DNA of 56,211 bases from Shewanella waksmanii ATCC BAA-643 (GTDB lineage: Bacteria > Pseudomonadota > Gammaproteobacteria > Enterobacterales > Shewanellaceae): contig NZ_JAEH01000040.1 in the NCBI RefSeq assembly GCF_000518805.1, positions 1 to 56,211 of the forward strand. The letters run 5' to 3'. The notes under the pieces were generated by a model. That model searched no databases, had not been told where the DNA came from, and saw nothing but the letters and a program-made list of their open reading frames with translations. Positions within the stretch are counted from its first letter, which is position 1. Every line of letters starts with the position of its first letter. Positions 42,882-52,651 of this stretch are shown piece by piece. The position numbers and the translations under genes are program-made.

Positions 42882-43082
42882 TTAACTCTTGCCGTTAATT
42901 ACATTCTTTTCTGGCAAAATATCTAATATTTTTACTATATTACCAATCCAGCAGCTGCATACGACTACCATAGCAATCAGTGCATAGGCTTCACCGAGTA
43001 ATAAAGTGAAGATCACTGATGTAGACCAGCCTACGCCGCCCCAGGTAATTGAAAATACAGCCAGTAACACCATGGTTTGCAT
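42882..43082 (-). CDS. small two-helix membrane protein of unknown function
   Basis: The 66-residue protein has two hydrophobic segments (residues 2-25 and 28-52) with a short turn and a basic tail (ILPEKNVINGKS). AGGAG lies six bases before the ATG, which supports translation. I recognise no family. It lies between the SYLF lipoprotein and the nqr operon, on the same strand, and is not obviously part of either. Confidence 0.55.
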   Translation of the reverse strand: MQTMVLLAVFSITWGGVGWSTSVIFTLLLGEAYALIAMVVVCSCWIGNIVKILDILPEKNVINGKS

Positions 43083-43211
43083 AACTGCTCCTGTTTAATC
43101 AATGTAGCTAGTCTACCCAATTGCCCTCACAGCAATTTACCATTTCACGCCAGTCGCGTTTAATCGGCTTTTTTGCAAGTTATCGGCCCTAATTACTCAA
43201 AGGCTCCCACA

Positions 43212-43240
43212 AAAAAACGCAGCCACTGGCTGCGTTTTTT
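43212..43240. terminator. intrinsic terminator of the nqr operon
   Basis: AAAAAACGCAGCC pairs with GGCTGCGTTTTTT around a three-base loop, 19 bases past the nqrF stop. The run of A and T on both sides makes it bidirectional. Confidence 0.92.
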
Positions 43241-43258
43241 AACGGGTAAGATAATAAT

Positions 43259-44476
43259 CTAGTCGCCAAAATCGTCCAACAGAATATTCTCTTCCTCAAC
43301 CCCTAAACTTTCTAGCATTGTGATCACTGCCGCATTCATTATTGGCGGGCCACACATATAGAATTCGCAGTCCTCTGGTGCCTTATGCTGCTTTAAGTAA
43401 TTCTCATACAGCACATTATGGATAAAGCCAGTATAGCCATCCCAGTTATCTTCCGGTAACGGATCGGACAAGGCCACATGCCAAACAAAGTTGTCATTTT
43501 CAGCAGCAAGCGTATCAAAGTCTTGCTGGTAGAAAACTTCGCGGGTAGAACGAGCTCCATACCAAAAGCTCATTTTACGCTTTGTGTGCTTACTCTTTAG
43601 CTGATCAAATATGTGCGAGCGCATCGGTGCCATGCCCGCACCACCGCCAATAAACACCATTTCCGCATCAGTATCTTTCACAAAGAACTCGCCAAATGGT
43701 CCTGAGATAGTCACTTTATCGCCAGCTTTGAGATTGAAAATATACGATGACATTTTACCCGGCGGCACATTATCAGCAGGCGGCGTGGCAATACGCACAT
43801 TAAGCATAATGCGGCCTTTTTCATCTGGATAGTTTGCCATTGAATAAGCACGTAGCACTTCCTCATCTACCGTTGAGACAAGGTCAAACAACTGATACTT
43901 TTCCCAATCATCACGGTACATTTCAGGAATATCAAAATCGCTATACTTTACCTCATGGGCAGGAGCTTCTATCTGAATATAACCACCCGCCTTAAACTTA
44001 ACATCTTCACCTTCAGGTAGCTTCAGCAGCAATTCTTTGATGAAGGTGGCAGTATTATTATTAGAGATCACCTCACACTGCCACTTTTTGACCCCGAATA
44101 TTTCCTCTTCGACCTCAAGCTCCATGTCAGTCTTTACCGCCACCTGACAAGCTAGACGACAACCCGCCTTCGCTTCTTTCTTGGTAATATGATCAAGCTC
44201 AGTCGGTAAAATATCACCACCACCCGACTTAACCGTTACTCGGCACTGGCCACATGTACCGCCACCACCGCATGCCGAGGGAATAAAGATATTTTGCCCA
44301 GCAAGAGCGCCCAATAACTTATCACCTACCGGTGTGTTGACAGCTTTTTCTGCATCATCGTTAATGCCGATTTTGACATTGCCCGTTGCAACCAATTTAC
44401 TTTTGGCGACTAATATCACCATCACCAGCAAACTTACCACTAAGGTAAACATACCGATGCCAATTGCCATTTCCAT
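43259..44476 (-). CDS. nqrF: Na+-translocating NADH:quinone reductase subunit F
   Basis: The 405-residue subunit takes electrons from NADH. One N-terminal helix (1-25) anchors it. A ferredoxin domain binds a 2Fe-2S cluster with Cys 69, 75, 78 and 110 ([17 protein letters not shown]). The FAD part has RAYSMANYP near residue 215, and the NADH part has [14 protein letters not shown] and [17 protein letters not shown] lies eight bases before the ATG. It is the last gene of nqrABCDEF; the usual apbE and nqrM genes do not follow. Confidence 0.97.
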   Translation of the reverse strand: MEMAIGIGMFTLVVSLLVMVILVAKSKLVATGNVKIGINDDAEKAVNTPVGDKLLGALAGQNIFIPSACGGGGTCGQCRVTVKSGGGDILPTELDHITKKEAKAGCRLACQVAVKTDMELEVEEEIFGVKKWQCEVISNNNTATFIKELLLKLPEGEDVKFKAGGYIQIEAPAHEVKYSDFDIPEMYRDDWEKYQLFDLVSTVDEEVLRAYSMANYPDEKGRIMLNVRIATPPADNVPPGKMSSYIFNLKAGDKVTISGPFGEFFVKDTDAEMVFIGGGAGMAPMRSHIFDQLKSKHTKRKMSFWYGARSTREVFYQQDFDTLAAENDNFVWHVALSDPLPEDNWDGYTGFIHNVLYENYLKQHKAPEDCEFYMCGPPIMNAAVITMLESLGVEEENILLDDFGD

Positions 44477-44488
44477 CGTTTCTACCTC

Positions 44489-45097
44489 TTAAATTGCAAT
44501 GCCAGAGAATGCCATAAACCCAAGTGCCATTAAGCCCGTGGTTATGAACGTAATACCTACGCCCTGCAAGCCTTCAGGAATAGCATGAAACTTCATTCTC
44601 TCCCTTAGCCCCGCTAACATTACAATTGCCATCGCCCAGCCTAAACCAGAACCCGCAGCAAACACCGCTGATTCAGCCAAGGTGTAATCACGGTTAGCCA
44701 TGAAAATCACCCCTGCAAAAATGGCACAGTTCACTGTCAGTAATGGCAGGAAAATCCCTAAGCTTTGATACAAGCTCGGTATGTATTTGTCCAACACCAT
44801 CTCTAGGATTTGCACTAAAGCTGCAATGACCCCAATAAAAGTAATTAATTGCAGGTAGCTTAAATCCAACTCAGGGTAGCCAGCCCATGCCAAGGCGCCA
44901 GGTGCTAGCACACCAGAGTAAATGACTTGGTTAAGCGGTACCGCCAAGGTCATGACCACAATCACCGCAATACCCAAACCAAACGAGGCGGAGACTTTCT
45001 TTGATACCGCCAAAAAGGTACACATGCCCATAAAGAAAGACAGTGCCATATTGTCAATCAGCGCGGCTTGAACGAACAAATTAATATAATGTTCCAT
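44489..45097 (-). CDS. nqrE: Na+-NQR subunit E
   Basis: The 202-residue membrane subunit has six helices and, with NqrD, holds the buried iron centre in its paired half-helices ([31 protein letters not shown]; the Cys in each is a ligand). The order DEF is conserved. AGGA lies eight bases before the ATG. The gap to nqrF is 12 bases and to nqrD five bases, so translation is coupled. Confidence 0.97.
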   Translation of the reverse strand: MEHYINLFVQAALIDNMALSFFMGMCTFLAVSKKVSASFGLGIAVIVVMTLAVPLNQVIYSGVLAPGALAWAGYPELDLSYLQLITFIGVIAALVQILEMVLDKYIPSLYQSLGIFLPLLTVNCAIFAGVIFMANRDYTLAESAVFAAGSGLGWAMAIVMLAGLRERMKFHAIPEGLQGVGITFITTGLMALGFMAFSGIAI

Positions 45098-45102
45098 GAT
45101 GA

Positions 45103-45726
45103 TTATCCTCGCTTACGCTGAACAACATTGATGGCCCAAATCATGACGCCAATCAGGAAAAATGCGCTCGGCGGCAGTTTGAACATCTCGTTAGCCAAGT
45201 ACCAACCACCGTTCTCGATGGTCTGTAATATTTCATGACCGAACAGAGTGCCACTACCCAGTAGTTCGCGCACAAAGGCGACACCTAACAAGATGACGCC
45301 ATACCCCATGGCATTGCCCAGCGCATCAACCACAGCAATGTGCGGCCTATTTTTCATGGCGAAGGCTTCAGCACGTCCCATAATGATGCAGTTGGTAATA
45401 ATCAGACTCACAAATACAGACAGCTGGCGCGACAGCTCGTAAGCGATATCTTGCAGCACCATGTCCACAATAATCACCAAGGAGGCAATAACCGTCATTT
45501 GCGCAATAATCCGTACGCTGTTTGGGATCAGGTGACGAATTGTTGAAATGATGAGGTTAGAGAACACCAAAACGAAGGTTACCGCCAGCGTCATCACTAA
45601 TGCTGTTTGCATTGAGTTACTGACTGCTAATGCTGAGCAAACCCCCAAAACCTGCATCGCAACGGGGTTGTTAGCAAATATCGGCGTCGCTAGAATCTCT
45701 TTGGTTGATGCCATATTCTTGCTCAT
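45103..45726 (-). CDS. nqrD: Na+-NQR subunit D
   Basis: The 207-residue membrane subunit is the structural twin of NqrE, with Cys in [13 protein letters not shown] and [17 protein letters not shown] as the iron ligands shared with NqrE. GGAGG lies seven bases before the ATG at 45726, and the ATG overlaps the nqrC stop in an ATGA junction, which fixes this start. It helps form the membrane core for Na+ transfer. Confidence 0.97.
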   Translation of the reverse strand: MSKNMASTKEILATPIFANNPVAMQVLGVCSALAVSNSMQTALVMTLAVTFVLVFSNLIISTIRHLIPNSVRIIAQMTVIASLVIIVDMVLQDIAYELSRQLSVFVSLIITNCIIMGRAEAFAMKNRPHIAVVDALGNAMGYGVILLGVAFVRELLGSGTLFGHEILQTIENGGWYLANEMFKLPPSAFFLIGVMIWAINVVQRKRG

Positions 45727-46505
45727 CTTGCTGCCTCCGATGCTCTAATTTTGTCGAAGAAGACTTGGAACCCTTCAGTACCAAACCAAAACTGAATTAC
45801 TCGCTGCACACCACGGCCAGTCATTGTCGCGCCGCTAACGGCATCTACGCCATGAACATCGCCAGCTTTAGCGCCACCTTTGACAACAGAGAAAGACACT
45901 TTGCCCTTGTCATCAAATAGCTGCTTGCCTTGGAACTTGTCCGTCCATTCTGGATCGTTAAGAAAGTCGCCAATACCTGGCGTTTCACCGTGCTCATAAA
46001 ACACCACGTTTTCAATGGTATTTAAGTCTGCTTCTACTGCCACGTAGCCATAAATCATTGACCAAAGCCCTTTGCCATAGACAGGCAGCACTATACTAGC
46101 CAACTTGCCTTGGCCATCTCTGACTTCAAAGACTCTGACATCTTGGGCACGGCTACGAATTCTAGCGGTATCTTTTTTGGGTTTAGTCGCGGTTTGCGGA
46201 TTAATTGCAGCCATGCGTTCATCAAAATTCATGATATCAGCAGTTGCCATCGCTTCAGCATCGCCCGTATTAAGGTTAATCAGCTTAGGCGTAACACGTT
46301 CATCAAATACGCTGCGAAAATCTTGGCCTTCGGCCACCTCAACATTAGAAGCTATCAGGACAAAACGTTTTATTTCATCGCGCTGTTTCGCCAACTTACG
46401 CTCTTTTAGTAACTCAGCGGTGCCGGTTATCATAAACGAACATAACAAGCACAAAGTCACGGTAAAGATCATGGTGCCCATGACCGTATCTTTTTTAAAG
46501 GCCAT
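45723..46505 (-). CDS. nqrC: Na+-NQR subunit C (covalent FMN)
   Basis: The 260-residue subunit has one N-terminal helix and a periplasmic flavin domain. Its S-G-A-T motif near residue 225 ([15 protein letters not shown]) carries FMN bound by a phosphoester to Thr. That attachment needs ApbE, which is not coded in this window. The gene overlaps nqrB by 11 bases and nqrD by four. Confidence 0.97.
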   Translation of the reverse strand: MAFKKDTVMGTMIFTVTLCLLCSFMITGTAELLKERKLAKQRDEIKRFVLIASNVEVAEGQDFRSVFDERVTPKLINLNTGDAEAMATADIMNFDERMAAINPQTATKPKKDTARIRSRAQDVRVFEVRDGQGKLASIVLPVYGKGLWSMIYGYVAVEADLNTIENVVFYEHGETPGIGDFLNDPEWTDKFQGKQLFDDKGKVSFSVVKGGAKAGDVHGVDAVSGATMTGRGVQRVIQFWFGTEGFQVFFDKIRASEAAR

Positions 46506-47709
46506 TACGTTTCACTCTCCGCTTCATGTTGGCGCGTGCCACCAGATAATCAAGGATCGGCGACCATAAATTAGCAAATAGAATCGCTAACATGATCCCT
46601 TCTGGCATCTTCAGGTTCATCACGCGGATGAGCACTGTCATAAAGCCAATTAATAAACCGTAGGCAACCTTGCCTTGACGTGTATAAGAAGTGGTTACTG
46701 GATCGGTGGCCATGAACATCATCGCAATAGCAAATCCACCGGTGACCAAATGCCAGGTCCAAGGCATGGCAAATAGGGCGTTCTTCTCAGAACCAATCAG
46801 ATTAAATAAGCCCGCCGTGACTATCATGCCTACCAGCACACCAGCTACTATTCGCCAGTCCGCTAAGCGGGTAATAATGAGAAAGGTACCGCCTATCAAC
46901 AGGGCTAAAGTGCTGGTCTCACCTATGGTCCCGACAGTAAAGCCAAAGAAAGCATTGAGCCAATTGGGGTCAGTAAAAGCTTGGTACCAAGTGTAATCAG
47001 TGAAAACTAACTTACCTGCAGCGGCTTGACCTAAAGCGGTTGCACCAGCGAAGCCATCAACGGCGACAAACTGGCTGGTTTCCATCACTTTAGTTGGATA
47101 AGCAAAAAAGATAAATGCATAGCCTGCTAACGCTGGGTTGAGGAAATTGTACCCCATACCACCAAACATCTCTTTAGCGACAATCACCCCAAAGGTAATA
47201 CCGATAGCCACAATCCATAATGGTGTAGAGACCGGTATAATTAACGTAAACAGTAAAGCGGTAACAAAGAAGCCTTCATGCAGTTCTTGACGGCGAACTT
47301 TGGCAAACACAATTTCCCAAAACAGACTGACAACCAGCGCAGTCAGATAAATAGGCAGGTATAAACTCAGGCCAAAAGCAAATTTAGCCACCATGCCACT
47401 GTTTTCAGTTAGCCCACCAAATAACCAAGTAAACGGCATAAGTTGCCACAGCTCAATCGTAGCAGAACCGGCAATTACCGCTAATTGGGCTTGTAAACCA
47501 ATGTTATAAACGCCAAACAAAATTGCGGGTAATAAACACAAACCAACCATCGTCATGGTGCGTTTTACATCGATGGCATCACGAACATGCACTTTACCTT
47601 GGGTTGCACGGCCATTAGCAACAATTAAAGAGCGTAAATAGCCTTTAATCGCGTGCCCCGGAGCATAATAGTCCTCTTGGGCATCGAGTTTTTTGTTTTT
47701 ATCAGTCAT
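46495..47709 (-). CDS. nqrB: Na+-NQR subunit B (covalent FMN, riboflavin site)
   Basis: The 404-residue membrane subunit has about ten helices. DGFAGATALG near residue 223 holds the Thr for covalent FMN (A-G-A-T where NqrC has S-G-A-T). It forms the Na+ path and the ubiquinone site with NqrA. It overlaps the nqrA stop by one base (TAATG). The N-terminal soluble part (residues 1-50) is typical. Confidence 0.97.
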   Translation of the reverse strand: MTDKNKKLDAQEDYYAPGHAIKGYLRSLIVANGRATQGKVHVRDAIDVKRTMTMVGLCLLPAILFGVYNIGLQAQLAVIAGSATIELWQLMPFTWLFGGLTENSGMVAKFAFGLSLYLPIYLTALVVSLFWEIVFAKVRRQELHEGFFVTALLFTLIIPVSTPLWIVAIGITFGVIVAKEMFGGMGYNFLNPALAGYAFIFFAYPTKVMETSQFVAVDGFAGATALGQAAAGKLVFTDYTWYQAFTDPNWLNAFFGFTVGTIGETSTLALLIGGTFLIITRLADWRIVAGVLVGMIVTAGLFNLIGSEKNALFAMPWTWHLVTGGFAIAMMFMATDPVTTSYTRQGKVAYGLLIGFMTVLIRVMNLKMPEGIMLAILFANLWSPILDYLVARANMKRRVKRNGL

Positions 47710-49076
47710 TAGCCTTCCCTCTCAATGATGTCGAGGCAGGCCCGAAGTTCTTTTCCAAAATCATATTTTCCAGGACAGACGAAAGTACATAAGGCTAAAT
47801 CTTCCTCATCAAGCTCCAGCGCACCTAATGCTTGAGCTTCATCGGTGTCTTTAACCACTAAATCTCTCACCAATAATGTCGGCAGAATATCTAAAGGCAT
47901 AACCCGATCTAACTGACCAAAAGCCATCATGGCGCGCGCAGACCCACCGGTATGTGTGGTCATATCAAACAAGCGTTTTTGGCGTGTAAATCGCGATACA
48001 ACCGCGCGTGTAATGGAGAAAATATTGGTGCCGCCATGTATCCAAGGCAATAGACGGTGCTGGGCATCTTCTTCAAGCACACTCACTTGTTGATGAAAAC
48101 GTCCAAGGTAATCGAGCGCCCCAATGGCCGTGTGGCCAGCGAGAATAGAACCTGACACGACTCGGTGATGGCCCGGCTTAATTTCATCAACAACCAATTG
48201 GCTTAACTGTGCCCCAAGCTGAGTTCTAACTAGCCTTGAGTTCAACACACTAGGGCCTGCCAGCGCGACAACTCTGTCTGTATATAGCTCACCACTGGTA
48301 AACAATTTGCCAAACGCGATCACATCTTGGTAGCCGATGTGCCAAACAGGTCGTTCAATGCTAGCCGCCAAAGTAAAGTGTATGTGAGTCCCCACAAGCC
48401 CAGCTGGGTGTACGCCAGCAAAATAGCGAGGCTCAATTCCAGGTTGTTCTTGCCCAGGTAATGGTTCGCCTTGGTCGCTGCAGAGGTAAACCGGTCCTTG
48501 AGTCAGTTTGGTTAATACCGCTAAACCATCACTAAAGGCTTGCGATTGCTCAGCAATGATCACCCTTGGGGAAGCGGCAAGTGGATTGGTATCCATGGCT
48601 GTGACAAAAATTGCCGCCGCTTGTGCATCTAATTGCGGAACTCGAGAAAATGGGCGGGTACGCAGCGCCGTCCACATGCCACTTTTTACCAGTAAATCCT
48701 GTGCAATCTGGCGATCGATTTCAGCTATAGATTCGGGTACTTCAAAGCGGATTTGGTTATCGGCGTCATGATCGCAATCAATTACCACAGATTGTAATAC
48801 TCGACGTTCGCCGCGGTTAATTGCACTAACAACACCACTTGCAGGAGCGGTATAGCAAACGCCAGGTGACTTTTTGTCTTCAAATAGCACTTGGCCTTTG
48901 GCGACTTTATCACCCTCTTCAACCAGCATTGTGGGCTTTAAACCAACGTATTCCTCACCGAGTAAGGCGACCTGGTTAGGTTGGGATGCAGGGCTAATTT
49001 GTTGCTTGGGTTCACCAGCGATCGGAACATCGAGTCCTTTCTTGATGATTTTTACTTGAATTGAATTATCTGCCAT
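47709..49076 (-). CDS. nqrA: Na+-NQR subunit A
   Basis: This protein of about 455 residues is the soluble quinone-binding subunit. The N-terminus IKKGLDVPIAGEP, the segment LVEEGDKVAKGQVLFEDKKSPGV (biotinyl-lipoyl-like) and the C-terminal CTFVCPGKYDFG with two Cys match NqrA, which is usually about 445 long. The start is ATG 49076; the TTG at 49085 adds three residues and has no better Shine-Dalgarno. It is first in nqrABCDEF; the upstream gap holds a strong AT-rich hairpin at 49180-49203. Confidence 0.96.
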   Translation of the reverse strand: MADNSIQVKIIKKGLDVPIAGEPKQQISPASQPNQVALLGEEYVGLKPTMLVEEGDKVAKGQVLFEDKKSPGVCYTAPASGVVSAINRGERRVLQSVVIDCDHDADNQIRFEVPESIAEIDRQIAQDLLVKSGMWTALRTRPFSRVPQLDAQAAAIFVTAMDTNPLAASPRVIIAEQSQAFSDGLAVLTKLTQGPVYLCSDQGEPLPGQEQPGIEPRYFAGVHPAGLVGTHIHFTLAASIERPVWHIGYQDVIAFGKLFTSGELYTDRVVALAGPSVLNSRLVRTQLGAQLSQLVVDEIKPGHHRVVSGSILAGHTAIGALDYLGRFHQQVSVLEEDAQHRLLPWIHGGTNIFSITRAVVSRFTRQKRLFDMTTHTGGSARAMMAFGQLDRVMPLDILPTLLVRDLVVKDTDEAQALGALELDEEDLALCTFVCPGKYDFGKELRACLDIIEREG

Positions 49077-49430
49077 AACAAACAAAAACCGTTAATCGTT
49101 TTGGATAAGTAATGTTACTTGCTAATCAACTAAATTACCGCAATAAATGTCACATTCTCACAGCAAAATGTAATTTAATGACAAAAAAACCACTTTTTTT
49201 GTCGCACAGCTCACAGGTAACCCGGTTTACAATTTAACATTGTAGTTTTATAACTATAACGCACACATTGATTTTTCCTGCTGACGCAAACTTTTTACCG
49301 CCTATTTTCTGCTGCAATCTCAAGCATACTAAGTCAGAAATATAACAGCCTAATGACCCATTGCTTGTAAAAAAGCAAAGTTAACACGACCATGATTCCG
49401 CCAGCGCATAAACGACTAGCGCTTATATCG
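49077..49430. other. 354-bp gap upstream of nqrA
   Basis: The promoter region of the nqr operon. It contains the perfect hairpin at 49180-49203 and an inverted repeat TAGTT-N4-AACTA at 49243-49256. No gene was seen. Confidence 0.5.
49180..49203. repeat. 10-bp-stem AT hairpin upstream of nqrA
   Basis: GACAAAAAAA (49180-49189) pairs with TTTTTTTGTC (49194-49203) around CCAC. It lies about 105 bp before the nqrA start, so it would be in the leader or the promoter. With a T7 stretch inside the stem it resembles a terminator on either strand, or it could be a protein-binding site. Confidence 0.6.
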
Positions 49431-49832
49431 CTATGGTGAAACCACGGTCAACTGAGCACCTTTTTCAGCCACATAGAAAACAATGATCTTTGCCGGCTCA
49501 TCACCATTGTTTTGTCCATAGTGCTCAGTATTGACTAACTCTATTAATGGGTCGCCCGCCACCATCTGTCTGGTAAGTGAACCACTGTGCACAGTCAACT
49601 CACCGCTGGCTAAAATGCCCGCATTAATCACTGGATGAATGTGTAAAGGTAGGCGTTCTCCTGGCGCAATAATAATCTCTTTAATCGTCACTTCTGGCTG
49701 CTGCAGTGTTTGGGCAGGTAATGGCTCACCATTCCAGCTCTGGGTACTCTTAATCAAATCCCTACTGGTTGCTCCCTGACAGGCCAAACTGGTCAGCAGC
49801 GCCGCAAAAGCTATTGCATAACGTAATTGCAC
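49431..49832 (-). CDS. secreted cupin-domain protein
   Basis: The 133-residue protein has a signal peptide (1-20, near LACQGATS, so a lipoprotein is also possible) and a single cupin: PGERLPLHIHPVINAGILASGELTV gives the two metal His and the Glu/Gly of motif 1, and the tail has a weak motif 2. The start is GTG with AGGAG six bases upstream. It stands alone, divergent from the monooxygenase gene at 50021. The substrate is unknown. Confidence 0.78.
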   Translation of the reverse strand: MQLRYAIAFAALLTSLACQGATSRDLIKSTQSWNGEPLPAQTLQQPEVTIKEIIIAPGERLPLHIHPVINAGILASGELTVHSGSLTRQMVAGDPLIELVNTEHYGQNNGDEPAKIIVFYVAEKGAQLTVVSP

Positions 49833-50020
49833 ATCAAACTCCTAATTTTAACACTCACTAATATAGCAGCTATATCAGCAGCAATTGCCAAGGTTTACAA
49901 GTACAGGGCGCTAAAAGGGGCCGCGGGATAATTTATCAACGACTGAAACCTTGGCAGCTACTGGTCGCTGCCAAGGGATTGGTATACACTGATTTTTTTG
50001 TTAATTAGAGTGAGTTCACC

Positions 50021-50371
50021 ATGTCATCACGTGTATTTGTATTGGCCCAATTTAAGCCTAAACCTGGTAAAGAAGCTGAGTTATTTGAAGTCCTTAAGGC
50101 ACTTGAGCCCGACGCACTGCGTGAACAAGGTTGCATGCAGTACATTTTGACTCGCCAAATTGATCATCCAAGCGCGACTCGCAATGAATATCCTATTGTG
50201 TTTAACGAGATCTGGACCGACGGCGAAAGCTGGGCCGCCCATGGTCGCCGCCAACAAATTCAACACTTCTTTAATAGCCAAGTTGTCGCAGAGGACGGCA
50301 TAGTAGCAGATGCGATTGTCACCGCTTATTCCGACGAAGGTTACAACTACGACGCCCCCGTATTTGAATAG
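50021..50371 (+). CDS. ABM-fold putative quinol monooxygenase
   Basis: The 116-residue protein matches the antibiotic biosynthesis monooxygenase (YgiN-like) fold: VFVLAQFKPKPGKEAELFEVLKAL, EQGCMQYILTRQ, NEIWTDGESWAAHG. Such small dimeric proteins oxidise quinols or bind aromatic or heme compounds without a cofactor. It is followed by a strong terminator, so it is a single gene. The start is ATG 50021; AGAGTGAG lies upstream. Confidence 0.85.
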   Translation: MSSRVFVLAQFKPKPGKEAELFEVLKALEPDALREQGCMQYILTRQIDHPSATRNEYPIVFNEIWTDGESWAAHGRRQQIQHFFNSQVVAEDGIVADAIVTAYSDEGYNYDAPVFE

Positions 50372-50380
50372 CCAATCCTC

Positions 50381-50407
50381 AAAGGCCACTTTCGAGTGGC
50401 CTTTTTT
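50381..50407 (+). terminator. intrinsic terminator of the monooxygenase gene
   Basis: AAAGGCCACT pairs perfectly with AGTGGCCTTT around TTCG, then T6. It starts ten bases past the stop. Confidence 0.93.
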
Positions 50408-50471
50408 GTTTTCTTCCTTGCCGTTGAAATGAATACAGTGACAGATAGCCACCAAGTTACTGAGATAAATT

Positions 50472-50487
50472 AGACATCTAGACGTCT
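50472..50487 (+). promoter_or_regulatory. two tandem MetJ boxes
   Basis: AGACATCT (50472-50479) and AGACGTCT (50480-50487) are adjacent met boxes; the second is the exact consensus and the first has seven of eight. They lie 44 bases before the metY start. MetJ with S-adenosylmethionine binds two or more such boxes as a repressor of methionine genes. Confidence 0.85.
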
Positions 50488-50530
50488 AATTGCTATGTTC
50501 AAGTTTCATTTCATCGACAAGGGCCGTTAC

Positions 50531-51829
50531 ATGAAACTTGAATCACTAGCACTTCATCATGGTTATCAATCTGAAGCGACTACCAAAGCCGCTGCAGTGC
50601 CGATTTATCAGACCACCTCTTATACCTTTGATGATACTCAACATGGCGCCGATCTATTTGATCTCAAAGTACCTGGTAATATATACACGCGAATAATGAA
50701 CCCCACGACTGACGTGTTAGAGCAAAGACTTGCGGCGATAGAAGGTGGCATTGGTGCGCTAGCCGTCGCTTCAGGTATGGCCGCCATCACATATGCGATA
50801 CAAGCGCTGACCCAAGTGGGTGACAACATTGTTAGTACAAGCCAACTGTATGGTGGCACGTACAATTTGTTTGCCCATACACTGCCGCGCCAAGGTGTCG
50901 ATGTTAGAATGGCTGCTTTTGATGACTTTGATGGACTCGAAGCATTAATTGACGGCAACACAAAAGCCCTCTTTTGCGAATCAATCGGCAACCCCGCAGG
51001 TAATGTTGTCGATATTCAACGTCTCGCTGAACTTGCGCACCAACACGGGGTACCACTAATCGTTGATAACACCGTTGCCACCCCAGTTTTGTGTAAACCA
51101 TTTGAGTTTGGTGCCGACATCGTCATTCACTCGCTAACGAAATACATTGGTGGCCACGGCACCACCATTGGTGGGGTGATCATCGATTCCGGCAAGTTTG
51201 ATTGGTCGGCACACCCACAGCGCTTTGCATTGCTCATTGAGCCCGACCCTTCTTACCATGGTGTTGTTTACACACAAGCATTTGGACCCGCAGCATTTAT
51301 CGGTCGATGTCGAGTTGTGCCACTACGCAACACAGGAGCAGCTTTGGCGCCGCAAAGTGCGTTCTTGCTATTGCAAGGGCTTGAAACCTTAGCTCTTAGA
51401 ATGGAGCGTCATTGCAGTAATGCACTAGCACTGGCGAAATATCTAGATAACCATCCCGATATCAGTTGGGTCAACTATGCGGCCTTAGCTAACAGCCCTT
51501 TTCAGGATAACTGTCAGAAAATAACCGGTGGTAAAGCCTCAGGCATTATCAGTTTTGGTATTAAAGCGAGTGCCAATAGTGACGCAAAATCCGTGGGCGG
51601 TAAGTTCATTGATGGTTTAAAAATGATTTTACGCTTGGTAAATATTGGCGATGCCAAATCACTCGCTTGTCACCCGGCATCAACCACTCACCGACAACTC
51701 GATAGCGATGAGTTGGCAAAGGCTGGCGTCAGCGAAGATTTAATCCGCATATCGGTCGGTATTGAGCATATAGACGATATTATTAGCGATGTAGAGCAGG
51801 CTCTGCAGTTTGCTAAAGCCAATAGCTAA
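50531..51829 (+). CDS. metY: O-acetylhomoserine sulfhydrylase (MetY)
   Basis: This 432-residue PLP enzyme of the Cys/Met metabolism family joins O-acetylhomoserine and sulfide (or methanethiol) to homocysteine (or methionine). The PLP lysine is Lys204 in HSLTKYIGGHGTT, and the N-terminal HHGYQSEATTKAAAVPIYQTTSYTF and NIYTRIMNPTTDVLEQRLA are typical of OAH sulfhydrylases. ATG 50531 has AAGGG upstream and gives the family N-terminus; the earlier start at 50495 adds 12 extra residues across the boxes. The two MetJ boxes just upstream show it is under methionine control. Confidence 0.92.
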   Translation: MKLESLALHHGYQSEATTKAAAVPIYQTTSYTFDDTQHGADLFDLKVPGNIYTRIMNPTTDVLEQRLAAIEGGIGALAVASGMAAITYAIQALTQVGDNIVSTSQLYGGTYNLFAHTLPRQGVDVRMAAFDDFDGLEALIDGNTKALFCESIGNPAGNVVDIQRLAELAHQHGVPLIVDNTVATPVLCKPFEFGADIVIHSLTKYIGGHGTTIGGVIIDSGKFDWSAHPQRFALLIEPDPSYHGVVYTQAFGPAAFIGRCRVVPLRNTGAALAPQSAFLLLQGLETLALRMERHCSNALALAKYLDNHPDISWVNYAALANSPFQDNCQKITGGKASGIISFGIKASANSDAKSVGGKFIDGLKMILRLVNIGDAKSLACHPASTTHRQLDSDELAKAGVSEDLIRISVGIEHIDDIISDVEQALQFAKANS

Positions 51830-51835
51830 TTAACA

Positions 51836-51862
51836 AAAGCCAGCGTCAACGGCGCTGGCTTT
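51836..51862 (+). terminator. terminator of metY
   Basis: AAAGCCAGCG pairs with CGCTGGCTTT around a seven-base loop, starting six bases past the stop; only a short T stretch follows. It may also serve the convergent porin gene at 51896. Confidence 0.85.
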
Positions 51863-51895
51863 AACTATTTAAGCTTTATTTTATATCAGTCGCGA

Positions 51896-52648
51896 TTAGA
51901 AGCGGCCTATTACACCGACACTCATATCTACGCCGTCATAATCAGAATCGACTACTTTTGCTACAGCAAAATTGGCAGAGAAGCTGTCAGATATGCGCAG
52001 CCAGTAGGCAGTGCGCACATCAAATGCATCATCGTCATCACTGTAGTGATAACCCGCACCGACTGACCATGAGTCGGTCACATACCAGTCTGCACCAACA
52101 TTGAACAGATCATCTGAGTCAAAATGGGTCCATGCGGCTTGCAAGTCTACACCCGAGGTTGAGGCTAGAGGTAGATAGCTGCGGGCTTGTAGGCCGTAAC
52201 TTTCTTCAACACCATCTTCACCGTCGTTGTAAAACGCGGCCACTGCTGACGTTTCATTGAAGTAAAAACCTAACTGCGCGCCATAGGTGTCTACGTCAAA
52301 ACTACCCACTTCAGATTTCTGATAGTTCGCACCAATAAACCACTTTGATGCGAAAACATAAGTACCATCAACACCATAATTTTCCGCATCTGCAGCATCA
52401 AAATTACTGTACTGCGCGCCAAAATTAGTTGTCTGAGCTAAAAAGCCATTTAATGCATATGGACTATTAGCTTGATCAACCGGGCTCACGTAGTAGCGGT
52501 AGTTTGCATTCCAAATGCCATCACTCACCTCTTCTGAGTTGGTGTTATAGGCAATGCCTGCTTGGTGCTGGAATGGGTTATCTTGAGCGGCAAAAGCCTG
52601 AGTGCTTGCAAGCGCCGTAAGTAGCGCAATCTTGGTAAGTGTTTTCAT
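51896..52648 (-). CDS. putative porin, outer-membrane beta-barrel
   Basis: The protein of about 250 residues has a signal peptide (MKTLTKIALLTALASTQAFA, cut before AQDNPF) and a barrel with strands such as YGVDGTYVFASKWFIGANYQ and AWTHFDSDDLFNVGADWYVTD, ending in VGVIGRF with terminal Phe. Acidic loops (DDDDAFDV) suggest cation preference. It matches the general putative porin group of Shewanella and Vibrio. AAGGGA lies upstream of two adjacent ATG codons; the second is chosen for spacing. The gap before it (52652-53002) holds its promoter. Confidence 0.78.
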   Translation of the reverse strand: MKTLTKIALLTALASTQAFAAQDNPFQHQAGIAYNTNSEEVSDGIWNANYRYYVSPVDQANSPYALNGFLAQTTNFGAQYSNFDAADAENYGVDGTYVFASKWFIGANYQKSEVGSFDVDTYGAQLGFYFNETSAVAAFYNDGEDGVEESYGLQARSYLPLASTSGVDLQAAWTHFDSDDLFNVGADWYVTDSWSVGAGYHYSDDDDAFDVRTAYWLRISDSFSANFAVAKVVDSDYDGVDMSVGVIGRF

Positions 52649-52651
52649 CAT

